DNA of 64,000 nucleotides from Verrucomicrobiaceae bacterium (GTDB taxonomy: Bacteria; Verrucomicrobiota; Verrucomicrobiia; Verrucomicrobiales; Akkermansiaceae), in NCBI GenBank assembly GCA_027491155.1, contig JAIXWR010000022.1, forward strand, positions 18,903 to 82,902. The letters are read 5' to 3'. The notes under the pieces are model-generated. The model was not told where the DNA came from, did not search any database, and worked only from the letters and a program-made list of their open reading frames with translations. Below, in pieces: positions 52,730 through 60,316 of the stretch (positions are counted from its first letter, which is position 1; each line of letters opens with the position of its first letter). The translations under genes and the position numbers were made by a program.

Positions 52730-54160
52730 CTAGCCGCCTTCCGCCAGCGCCTTCACCAGCTCGGCGAACACCTCCGGCTCTTTCCCGCGGTCCGGCGAGC
52801 CCTTCAGGCAGCTCGCGAACCACTTTTGCAGCAAGGTCCGCCGCTCGCTTGGAAACTCCCGCACGCGGCTCGCCAGTTCCGCGACCTCCAGCACCCCGCG
52901 GTCCCGCCGGCCATGGGCACGCGCCAGGATCCCGGCGTGACGGATCAGCATGGAATCAAGAAGCACCCACGCGAAGTTCGCACTCTCCGGAGGCCCGGCG
53001 ACCATCGCCTTGTCCTCGCCCCGGACCAGCTCCAGCCCTCCGGTGCGGATCTTCAGGCGCGGCAGGGCTGAGCCCTTGAAAAAGGCCGCGGTCCCTCCGC
53101 TGACAGCACCGATCACGGTTCCCGCACCCAGGCTGTGGACACCCACCCCGAGATCGAAAACCGCCCCCGCCGCCCCACCGGCCATCGCCCCCGCGGCGGC
53201 AAGCTGCCAACGGTTGAGGCCCCACTTCTGCCAGGTCTCGGCCATCGCCAGATCCAGCCCGCTGTGACGCGCGGGATCGACGTCCGGCGCGATCAGGTGA
53301 TGCCGGTAAACCTTCAGCAGGCGCTTCACGCATTCCTCTTCCAGCCCCGCCAGCTTCTTGAAATACCGCGCCTCCAGCTCCGCCTTCTTCTTCTCCAACC
53401 GCCCCGGGACGCTCCGGTCGCGCGCCTCGACCGGCTCGCTGACCCGCAGCGTGAGCGCGCTCTCCAGGAACTCCAGGATCGCCTCCGCCGCTTCCTCGCG
53501 GCGCGCGTCCATCTCGTTCGCCATCGCGTCGATCACCCGCCGGATGTGCCCGGCATGGTGCTCCTCGATCTGCAACAAGGCCTCCAGCAACCTACGACGC
53601 TCTTCGTACCTCGCCTCGTGGGCGTCGAAGGTCCGCACCAGGTTGAAAGCCGTGCCCAGGCGGTCCCGCCACTCCCTTTCCAGCTCCGGCACCGCCTCGC
53701 CCTGCGGGTTGAGCAGCGCCAGCCGCGGCCGGCCGGTCCAGCGCAGGATCTCGATCTCCGCGAGGAAGGAGTCGCGCAGCGGCTTGCAGGGATCGACCAC
53801 GTAGATCACCCCGGCACCCGCCGCGAGCGGTTCTAACAGGCGCGCCTCGTCGGGGAACTTGTCGCGGCACTCCTTCACGAAGCGCGCGATCTCGGCCGGA
53901 CCCGGAACCCCGCTGCCGGCCATCCGCTGGATCTCGCGCATCGCCTCGACCGGCTGCTGGAAGCCCGGCGTGTCCAGGAAGCGCAGCCATTCCTGGCCGT
54001 CGTACACGACCGGCAGCGGCTGGACCTCGGTCGTCTCGCCCGGCGTCGCGCTGATCCGCAGGAGCTCGTCGTCGTCGATCTCCAACAACGTCGCCAAAGT
54101 CGCCGACTTCCCGGCATTGACCCGCCCGACCACCGCGAAGGCCGGGATCTCCGGATTCAT
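52730..54160 (-). CDS. DUF3482-family GTPase
   Basis: This 476-residue protein is a TRAFAC-type GTPase: P-loop VVGRVNAGKSA (G1), SATPGETTEVQ (G2 region), FLDTPGF (G3); the G4 motif is not canonical. The second half is DUF3482: a long helical section (about 190-300, charged, probably coiled), then a hydrophobic glycine-rich stretch (AAAGAMAGGAAGAVFDLGVG, GTVIGAVSGGTAAFFKG) that could insert in membrane. The ATG overlaps the stop of the DUF2868 gene (ATGA). These two families usually occur together; function unknown, but a membrane-associated GTPase complex is likely. Confidence 0.88.
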   Translation of the reverse strand: MNPEIPAFAVVGRVNAGKSATLATLLEIDDDELLRISATPGETTEVQPLPVVYDGQEWLRFLDTPGFQQPVEAMREIQRMAGSGVPGPAEIARFVKECRDKFPDEARLLEPLAAGAGVIYVVDPCKPLRDSFLAEIEILRWTGRPRLALLNPQGEAVPELEREWRDRLGTAFNLVRTFDAHEARYEERRRLLEALLQIEEHHAGHIRRVIDAMANEMDARREEAAEAILEFLESALTLRVSEPVEARDRSVPGRLEKKKAELEARYFKKLAGLEEECVKRLLKVYRHHLIAPDVDPARHSGLDLAMAETWQKWGLNRWQLAAAGAMAGGAAGAVFDLGVGVHSLGAGTVIGAVSGGTAAFFKGSALPRLKIRTGGLELVRGEDKAMVAGPPESANFAWVLLDSMLIRHAGILARAHGRRDRGVLEVAELASRVREFPSERRTLLQKWFASCLKGSPDRGKEPEVFAELVKALAEGG

Positions 54161-55479
54161 TCCGCCTTCCATGCCGGTTCCTCCCCGTGGATGCTCAGTT
54201 CGAAATCCCGTCCCTTTTGCCCGTCGGCAAAGGCCTCCCATGCCGCGCGCTCCTCCGGCTTCACCGCGACCGGCCGCCCGTCCTTCTCGAAATCCGCCAC
54301 GTGCACCACCAGCCGTCGCCCGCCCGCGGCGTCGAGCACCTTCTTCAAAGTCTCCTCCATCCTCCGCGGAGCCAGCGACCAGCCTTCGGCCAGCAGGATG
54401 ATCCCCGCCGGTGCTTTCTCCAAGGCCGCCCGCGCCGCCGCCTCGCGCCCGGCGTCCAGCACGTCGAGCGTTTCCCAGGCCACCGGATTCATCCGCAAAT
54501 GCCGCAGGAAAACCGGCCGCAGCGCCTCGCGGTCGGGCGAGATGCCACCGAGATCGATCACCAGCGCCCCGTCCGCCGGCCCTTCGGGCTCCCCGCCCCG
54601 CCGCACGCCTGTTAGAACCCGCCACAGCTTGCGGTGCGCCGGCGATTGGAAGACCGGCTCGCGCAAGGTCCGCCATTCCTGGATCTGGGCGAAGCACCCC
54701 AGCAGCCAGCGCGGCACGATCCCCCAAAAGGCCAGAGCCAGGATCAGAAACATCATCCATTCCTGACCGCCGCCGGCCCAGGAATCGTCCCGTCGCGTCG
54801 CCGCGATATCCGGCAGGAAACGCGGCGCAAAGGGTGCCCAAGGTGCCGAAAGCACCCTAACAAGGACTTCCAGCGCCCGCTCCATCGCCGCCTCAGTCGA
54901 GGTCTCCCAAAAGAACCCCACCTTCCGGAAGAACACCATCGCACAGATCCCGATCACCGCGCCGATGTGGAAATCCGCCACCACGTCCTGGGCCTTCGTC
55001 GCGACCCGCCAGCCCAGAGCTTTCGCGAGTTCCGGATTCCCCTCCACCCTCGCCAGCACCTCGCCGCCGCGCTTTCCGGCGAATCGCCCCGCCAGCAGCC
55101 GGATCGCCTGCCCGATCACCCCGCCGCGCACCGGCCGGAAAACCCACGCCGCCACGCCGGCCAGCAGGAAAAGCCACGGCAGGACCAGCGTGCCTAACAG
55201 CAGCAACAGGACGTTCACCCCCTCGTGCCGCGCATCGTAGCAGCCCCACGCCGCCCCGAAGCCGAGAACCAGGGCCAGCCAGCCCAGCAAGCGCGCCGCC
55301 CAGCCGATCGACGACACCCACGAGCGCCCCGGTCCCTTTTCACCGACGGCCTGCAGCCAGCCCTTGAACACCCCGCCGCGCGATCCTTCCGAAGCCACCC
55401 CGTCCGGACGCGAGGTCCCGTCCCACGCCGCCAGCGCGACCTCGAAGTCGATCAGCTCCTGCAATGTCCAGCCGCGCAT
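54157..55479 (-). CDS. DUF2868-family membrane protein
   Basis: This 440-residue partner of the DUF3482 GTPase starts MRGWTLQELIDFEVALAAWD. It has at least four hydrophobic segments (LLGWLALVLGFGAAWG; VNVLLLLLGTLVLPWLFLLAGVAAWVF, cut here into two helices; IGAVIGICAMVFF; MMFLILALAFWGIVPRWLLG). The soluble C-terminal region (about 310-430) has alternating strands and helices resembling a Rossmann-like fold (GALVIDLGGISPD, AGIILLAEGWS, RRLVVHVADFEKD). It is the first gene of a two-gene operon and is divergent from the cytochrome gene across hairpin-rich DNA. Confidence 0.85.
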   Translation of the reverse strand: MRGWTLQELIDFEVALAAWDGTSRPDGVASEGSRGGVFKGWLQAVGEKGPGRSWVSSIGWAARLLGWLALVLGFGAAWGCYDARHEGVNVLLLLLGTLVLPWLFLLAGVAAWVFRPVRGGVIGQAIRLLAGRFAGKRGGEVLARVEGNPELAKALGWRVATKAQDVVADFHIGAVIGICAMVFFRKVGFFWETSTEAAMERALEVLVRVLSAPWAPFAPRFLPDIAATRRDDSWAGGGQEWMMFLILALAFWGIVPRWLLGCFAQIQEWRTLREPVFQSPAHRKLWRVLTGVRRGGEPEGPADGALVIDLGGISPDREALRPVFLRHLRMNPVAWETLDVLDAGREAAARAALEKAPAGIILLAEGWSLAPRRMEETLKKVLDAAGGRRLVVHVADFEKDGRPVAVKPEERAAWEAFADGQKGRDFELSIHGEEPAWKAE

Positions 55480-55510
55480 CGTCTGGCGTCATTGTCCCCA
55501 GAAGCCGGCG

Positions 55511-55535
55511 TCGCGCAACTTTGCAAGTTGCGACC
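55511..55535. repeat. Palindromic hairpin in the divergent promoter region
   Basis: GTCGCGCAACTT and AAGTTGCGAC flank a short TGC loop; nine or ten base pairs can form. It resembles REP-type intergenic palindromes. Confidence 0.65.
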
Positions 55536-55582
55536 TCACCCGAGGACTTCGACACCGCCCCCACGCGCCGACCCGCCCCCCC

Positions 55583-55619
55583 GCACAACGTTCAACGTTG
55601 CGCTACTTCAAAAGGGTAG
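55583..55619. repeat. Second and third palindromes before the cytochrome gene
   Basis: GCACAACGTT with AACGTTGCGC (55583-55603) is directly followed by GCTAC...GTAGC (55602-55620). Together with the palindrome at 55511 these fill most of the 194-bp divergent gap. Confidence 0.6.
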
Positions 55620-55673
55620 CTGCCAAGCACGAAAGGATCTGCCAGCTTCCGCCGTCCCCTTTGCCGCCACTTC

Positions 55674-56717
55674 ATGAGGAAATCCCTGACTCTCCTGAGC
55701 CTCTGCCTGCCGCTCCTCGCCAAGGAGCCGCTGCTCACCTTCGACAACCAGCCGATGGGCACCATCGAGCGCCCGCTGGTCCTCCGCAGCTACCTGCCGG
55801 ACCCCGGGCTGGAAGACGCCGTCTTCCCGCAGCACGACACCGCCCGCAAGGTCTCGAAATACAATCCAGGCCCCGGCTCGGACGTCCCCGGCGAGATCCT
55901 CCCGGTGCCCGGTCTCGCCGCCGCCATCGGCGTGAACTTCGGCCCCGCCCTGTCCTTCGTCTTCGACACCACCGAGGCCCGCCTGATGTATGCCTGGCAG
56001 GGCGGCTTCGTCGACATGACCCCCTACTGGGGCGATGTCCAGAAAGGCTCCCGCGTCTCCTTCGACTACGTCCCGCGCCTTGTCGGCACGATGTTCTTCA
56101 AGGCCGCGGGCAAGGACCCGATCGAACTCGGCGGCAAGAGCATCAGCGACCTCGGCCCCCGCGTGTTCACCGGCTACAAGCTCGACAAGGGCGTGCCGGT
56201 CTTCGCCTTCAGCGCCGGCGAGACCCGCTTCACCCTTGCCCTGACGCCTTCGGACAAGCCTCTGTCCTGCGACCTCGTCCTGACCTCCTCTTCCGACGCC
56301 CCGCTAACGTGGCGCGGCGTCGAAGGCGCGAGCGGCAAGGGCAAGCTGAGCTTCACCCTCTCCGGCACGGAGATCGCGAAGTTCCAGGGCTACCAGCGCG
56401 ACAACAAGATCACCAAGGCGAGCGCCGAAGCCGGCGAGAAGCTTTTCGGCCAATACGGCTGCGCGGCCTGCCACAGCATCGACGGCTCGAAAAGCCACGG
56501 CCCCTCGGTCGGCGGGCTGGCCGGCCACAAGGTGGAGATCGAAGGGCTCGACCAGCCGGTCGTCGCCGACACCGCCTACCTCCTCGAGTCGATCAAGTCG
56601 CCCAATGCCAAGGTCGTGAAGGGCTACCCGCCCAACTACATGCCGCCCTTCGGCCTGCCCGACGTCGAATACGATTCCCTCATCCTTTACATCCAGTCCC
56701 TCGCCCAACCCGAGTGA
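55674..56717 (+). CDS. Secreted mono-heme cytochrome c
   Basis: This 347-residue protein has a short signal peptide (KSLTLLSLCLPLLA). Residues about 20-235 form an extracytoplasmic beta-rich domain (LTFDNQPMGTIERPLVLRSY, ALSFVFDTTEARLMYAWQGG) that I cannot name beyond its usual association with planctomycete/verrucomicrobial heme proteins. Residues about 245-345 are a class I cytochrome c with heme motif CAACH (YGCAACHSIDG) and a likely methionine ligand in PNYMPPFG. The dehydrogenase-like gene begins 11 bp downstream, so electron transfer between the two products is a reasonable inference. Confidence 0.88.
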   Translation: MRKSLTLLSLCLPLLAKEPLLTFDNQPMGTIERPLVLRSYLPDPGLEDAVFPQHDTARKVSKYNPGPGSDVPGEILPVPGLAAAIGVNFGPALSFVFDTTEARLMYAWQGGFVDMTPYWGDVQKGSRVSFDYVPRLVGTMFFKAAGKDPIELGGKSISDLGPRVFTGYKLDKGVPVFAFSAGETRFTLALTPSDKPLSCDLVLTSSSDAPLTWRGVEGASGKGKLSFTLSGTEIAKFQGYQRDNKITKASAEAGEKLFGQYGCAACHSIDGSKSHGPSVGGLAGHKVEIEGLDQPVVADTAYLLESIKSPNAKVVKGYPPNYMPPFGLPDVEYDSLILYIQSLAQPE

Positions 56718-56728
56718 ACCTCAACACC

Positions 56729-58210
56729 ATGACCTCACTCTTCTTCAAACTTGGCGTTCTTGGCGTCTTGGCGGTTCAACCTCTGCACGCCGTCAAATTC
56801 GACGACTGCTACAAGGTCGAGGACATCAAGCTCCCCGCCGGCGTGCCTCCGGAAGTCGGCGCGATCGACTTCGCCGAAGACGGCACCCTTTTCGTCGTGC
56901 TCCGCCGCGGCGACGTGCTCAAAGCGAAGCCGACCGCCGACCCCGCGGCCTTCGACTGGCAGCTCTTCGCCACCGGCTTCGACAACGGCTGCGGCCTGGA
57001 CGTCGTCAGCCCGACCAAGATCCGCGTGACCCAGATGGCGGAGATGACCGAGGCCGAGGACACCGACGGCGACGGCAAGGCCGACAGCTTCACCCGCTTC
57101 GCCCACGGCTGGGGCCTCAGCGGGAACTACCACGAGACCAACGCGCTGACCCGCGACGGCAAGGGCGGCTACTTCATCGCCGTCGGCACCGCCTCCTTCT
57201 CCGGCCCCACCTTCAAGCACACGCTCGGCACCTTCTCCGACGCCGGCCGCCGCGGCCGCAACTACTCCGCCGTGAAATGGAAGGGCTGGGTCCTCCACAG
57301 CGACGCCAAGGGCAACATCACGCCCTGGGCCTCCGGTTTCCGCATGCACAACGGGATCTATCAGGACCCGCAGGGAGAACTCTGGGCCGGCGACAACCAG
57401 GGCGACTGGAAGGCCGCCACTCCCCTCTACCATGTCGAGAAAGGCAAGTTCTACGGCCACCCGAACAGCCTCGTCTGGGACCCCGCCTTCACCAAGAGCA
57501 AGGACCCGCTCGCCTACTACCGCGGCAACCTCGAGGCCTACAACAAGGACCGCACCTGGGCCGCCGTCGAACTGCCGCACATGGAGATGAACCGCTCCGC
57601 CGGGGAGCCGATGCAGATCCCCGCGGGCTCGCATTTCGCCGGACAGATGATCCTGCCCGACAACAACGGCGAACGCGTCACCCGGCTGATGCTGGAGAAA
57701 GTCGGCGACACCTGGCAGGGCGCCTGCACCCACTTCATCGACGGCCGCGGCCTGCGCTCCGGCAACCACCGCGCGCGCTTCACCAAGGACGGCAAGCAAC
57801 TCTACCTCGGCCAGACCGTCCGCGGCTGGGGCATCCCGGCCGAAGGACTGCAGCGCGTGACTTTCCTCGGCCCGGTGCCCTTCGACATCGACCGCATCAC
57901 CATCACGCCGGACGGCTTCAAGGTCAGCTTCACGAAGGAGATCCCCGACCAGCTCAAGGACGCGAAGGCCTGGAAGGTCTCATCCTTCACCTACCAGTCG
58001 AAGTGGACCTACGGCAGCGACCCCGAGGACAAGAAGGAGCACAAGGCCGGCATCGCCTCTAGCGACGCGAAGTCCGTCACCCTGAAGTTCGACGGCCTCG
58101 CCCAGCGCCGAGTTTACCGGATCTCCTTCCCCAAGTGCGACTCCACCGACGGCTCCCCGCTGCAGAACAATCTCGCGTTCTACACGGTGAATTCGGTGCC
58201 CGGGAAGTGA
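56729..58210 (+). CDS. DUF7133/sorbosone-dehydrogenase-like secreted beta-propeller protein
   Basis: This 493-residue protein has a signal peptide (FFKLGVLGVLAVQPLHA) and a propeller body like PQQ-dependent glucose/sorbosone dehydrogenases: KLPAGVPPEVGAIDFAEDGT, RRGDVLKAKPT, FATGFDNGCGLDVV, DTDGDGKADSFTRFAHGW, WASGFRMHNGIYQDPQGEL, GDNQGDWKAATPLYHVE, GHPNSLVWDP. The match is to the DUF7133 group common in Planctomycetes and Verrucomicrobiota. The signal-peptide codons coincide with an interspersed repeat (56743-56779). It is coupled to the upstream cytochrome c gene. Substrate unknown. Confidence 0.82.
   Translation: MTSLFFKLGVLGVLAVQPLHAVKFDDCYKVEDIKLPAGVPPEVGAIDFAEDGTLFVVLRRGDVLKAKPTADPAAFDWQLFATGFDNGCGLDVVSPTKIRVTQMAEMTEAEDTDGDGKADSFTRFAHGWGLSGNYHETNALTRDGKGGYFIAVGTASFSGPTFKHTLGTFSDAGRRGRNYSAVKWKGWVLHSDAKGNITPWASGFRMHNGIYQDPQGELWAGDNQGDWKAATPLYHVEKGKFYGHPNSLVWDPAFTKSKDPLAYYRGNLEAYNKDRTWAAVELPHMEMNRSAGEPMQIPAGSHFAGQMILPDNNGERVTRLMLEKVGDTWQGACTHFIDGRGLRSGNHRARFTKDGKQLYLGQTVRGWGIPAEGLQRVTFLGPVPFDIDRITITPDGFKVSFTKEIPDQLKDAKAWKVSSFTYQSKWTYGSDPEDKKEHKAGIASSDAKSVTLKFDGLAQRRVYRISFPKCDSTDGSPLQNNLAFYTVNSVPGK
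56743..56779. repeat. Interspersed repeat of the NRQDAKNAK type inside a signal peptide
   Basis: The run of TTGGCGTTC/TTGGCGTC/TTGGCGGTTC units reads on the opposite strand as NRQDAKNAKFEE, a peptide motif that recurs in interspersed repeats of several bacterial phyla. Here it encodes LGVLGVLAVQ of the secretion signal. Confidence 0.65.
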
Positions 58211-58224
58211 TCCCGCGGGATCAC
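58207..58224. other. Perfect palindrome at the end of the dehydrogenase-like gene
   Basis: GTGATCCCGCGGGATCAC is an 18-bp perfect inverted repeat that overlaps the TGA stop. No T tract follows. Confidence 0.6.
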
Positions 58225-58246
58225 CGCCCGAATCCGGAAGGATGAG

Positions 58247-58855
58247 TCAATCCACCCCGTCCGGCCTCCATCGCATCCATTCGTCCTGAAACACGACGGG
58301 CACGCCTTCCTGCCGGCAAACGCGGATGGTGTGGCCCGTACCGCCCGCCATCGGGTCGGCGGGGTCGATGTAGAAAAGGCCGCACACCGGCCGCTCGGTG
58401 AGTTCGGTTCCGCCGACCACTTTCATCGTGTCGCGGATGAGATAGGCCGCCTTGGCCGCCATCGGGCCCTTCACCTTGCGGTAGTTGACGAGCCGCTTGT
58501 TCCCGGGGGATGCCTCGATGGTTTTGGAAGCGACTTCGTCTTCCCGGATCACCGATAGCGAACCCGGCGACTCGTAGCTCGCGTCCGGATAGCGCGTCCC
58601 CTTGCGGTGCGACGAATAGGGCAGGATGATCTGCAAGCGGCCGGGATCCACGCCCGCGACTCCTTCGGCAAAGTACTGGTCGCTGCCCTCGGCATTCCCC
58701 GACCGGAACCTCAAGCGCGGAAACCGGAGCGCGAGTTGTCGGGCGAGCTCCCGGGCAAGCACGGCATCGGCCGCCGGGATCGCACGACGACCTTCCAGCA
58801 GGACGACCCCGTCCGGCCTCGCATCGACGATCTTCTGGAACTCGGGGAAGGTCAT
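58247..58855 (-). CDS. Rossmann-like protein, possibly SLOG superfamily
   Basis: This 202-residue soluble protein has an alpha/beta nucleotide-binding look: VVLLEGRRAIPAADAVLARE, FRSGNAEGSDQYFAEGV, LQIILPYSSHRKG, ERPVCGLFYIDPADPMAGG, TIRVCRQEGVPVVFQDEW. The GNAEGSD element and the order of strands suggest the SLOG/LOG-DprA superfamily, which binds nucleotides or nucleotide-derived ligands, but I am not certain. Start ATG 58855 (MTFPEFQKIVDARP). It is 31 bp downstream of pyrC on the same strand. Standalone SLOG proteins occur in conflict and nucleotide-signalling systems, but no effector is adjacent here. Confidence 0.6.
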   Translation of the reverse strand: MTFPEFQKIVDARPDGVVLLEGRRAIPAADAVLARELARQLALRFPRLRFRSGNAEGSDQYFAEGVAGVDPGRLQIILPYSSHRKGTRYPDASYESPGSLSVIREDEVASKTIEASPGNKRLVNYRKVKGPMAAKAAYLIRDTMKVVGGTELTERPVCGLFYIDPADPMAGGTGHTIRVCRQEGVPVVFQDEWMRWRPDGVD

Positions 58856-58886
58856 GGGCCGGGATGGTCCGGCGGATTGCCCGCGC

Positions 58887-60173
58887 TCACCTTTCAAGCA
58901 GCACTTCCGCTCCCCGCACCACCAGATCGACCGATCCCTTGAGCGTCTTGTCGAGGAAGGGCGTGTTGCGGCTCTTCGACTTCATGAAGTCCGCCGTGAA
59001 GGTGGTGCTGCCTTCGGGATCGAAGAGGATGAACTCCGCCGGCTTCCCTTCCGCCACCGGCACCGGCTCCAGGCCCATCAGGCGGCGCGGTTCGGCGGAG
59101 TAGCGCTTCACCAGGACGTCCCAGCCCAGCTCGCCGCGGGAGATGAAGCGGTCGAACATCGAGACCACCGCCGTGTCCATGCCGGTGATTCCGTTCGGCG
59201 CGCTGGTGAAATCCTGGGCCTTCTCAAAGGGCGTGTGCGGCGCGTGGTCGGTGGCCAGCAGGTCGAAGACGCCCGCCTTGAACGCCTCCAGCAGCGCCGC
59301 ATTGTCCTCCGCCGTGCGCAGCGGCGGGTTCATCTTGTAGTGGGTGTCGTAGTTGCCGATGTCTTCGTCGCGGAACATCAGGTGGTGCGGCGCGACCTCG
59401 CAGGTGACCTTCACGTCGCCGCGCTCCTTCCACCAGCGGATGGTCTCCATGCCGAGCTTGCTGGACACGTGCTGGATGTGGATGTGAGCGCCGGTGGCGT
59501 GGGCCAGCCGGATGTCGCGGTCGATCATGATTTCCTCCGCGCAGGCCGGGCTGCCCTTGATGCCTAGGCGGTAGGCCACCGGCCCGTCGTTGAGCGCCCG
59601 CGGGCCGGCCAGCTCGTGGACCTCGCAGTGGCTGGCAAAGAACATCCCGAACTCGCTCGCATACTGCATCGCCCGGTAAAGCACCGCCGCGTCCCCCACG
59701 CCGTCGCCGTCGTCGGTCAGCATCCTCACGCCGAGCCCGCGCATGCCGTCGATCGCCGCGAGTTCCTTGCCCTCGCGGCCTTTCGTGATGCAACCGGAGG
59801 TGTAAACCGGGATCCGCGCGACGGCCTTGGCCTTGTCGAGGACCATCTTGACCACCGTGGCGGAGTCGATGGCCGGCGAGGTGTTCGGCATCATGACCAC
59901 GCCGGTGATGCCGCCATTGATCGCCGCCTCGGTGCCGCTGGCAATGTCCTCCTTCGCCTCGAAGCCCGGCTCGCGGAAATGGACGTGGGCGTCGAACATC
60001 GCCGGCATCAGCAGCCGGCCGCGGCCTTCGATCACCTTCGCGCCCTCCGGCACCGGCAGCCCCGGGGCCACGGCGGTGATGATTCCCTTCTCCACCCGCA
60101 CGTCGGCCTCGGTGAAAGCAGGCGAATCTTCGGAAACCACTCGGACCTGGCGGATGAAAAGCACGTCGGACAT
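58887..60173 (-). CDS. pyrC: Dihydroorotase, class I
   Basis: This 428-residue amidohydrolase interconverts carbamoyl aspartate and dihydroorotate in pyrimidine synthesis. The metal-binding motif DAHVHFREPG (H63, H65) follows the short N-terminal composite domain; other motifs are VVMMPNTSPAID, EVAPHHLMF, KMNPPLRTAED and LLATDHAPHT, all typical of type I dihydroorotases. The C-terminus rebuilds the beta sandwich (GKPAEFILFDPE). Length and motifs are complete. It is divergent from the repeat protein at 60.3 kb. Confidence 0.93.
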   Translation of the reverse strand: MSDVLFIRQVRVVSEDSPAFTEADVRVEKGIITAVAPGLPVPEGAKVIEGRGRLLMPAMFDAHVHFREPGFEAKEDIASGTEAAINGGITGVVMMPNTSPAIDSATVVKMVLDKAKAVARIPVYTSGCITKGREGKELAAIDGMRGLGVRMLTDDGDGVGDAAVLYRAMQYASEFGMFFASHCEVHELAGPRALNDGPVAYRLGIKGSPACAEEIMIDRDIRLAHATGAHIHIQHVSSKLGMETIRWWKERGDVKVTCEVAPHHLMFRDEDIGNYDTHYKMNPPLRTAEDNAALLEAFKAGVFDLLATDHAPHTPFEKAQDFTSAPNGITGMDTAVVSMFDRFISRGELGWDVLVKRYSAEPRRLMGLEPVPVAEGKPAEFILFDPEGSTTFTADFMKSKSRNTPFLDKTLKGSVDLVVRGAEVLLER

Positions 60174-60316
60174 GGCCGCTTCATGCCATCCCGGCCTCCG
60201 CCCGTCCAGTGCCGCGACGTCGGCAAGGTATCGTTTCGCCAATGCTCCGCCGGCATTCCGACCGGGGACCCGAGTCCGTTCTTTCCAAGGCATCGCGGCT
60301 TGTTATGTCTTCCACC

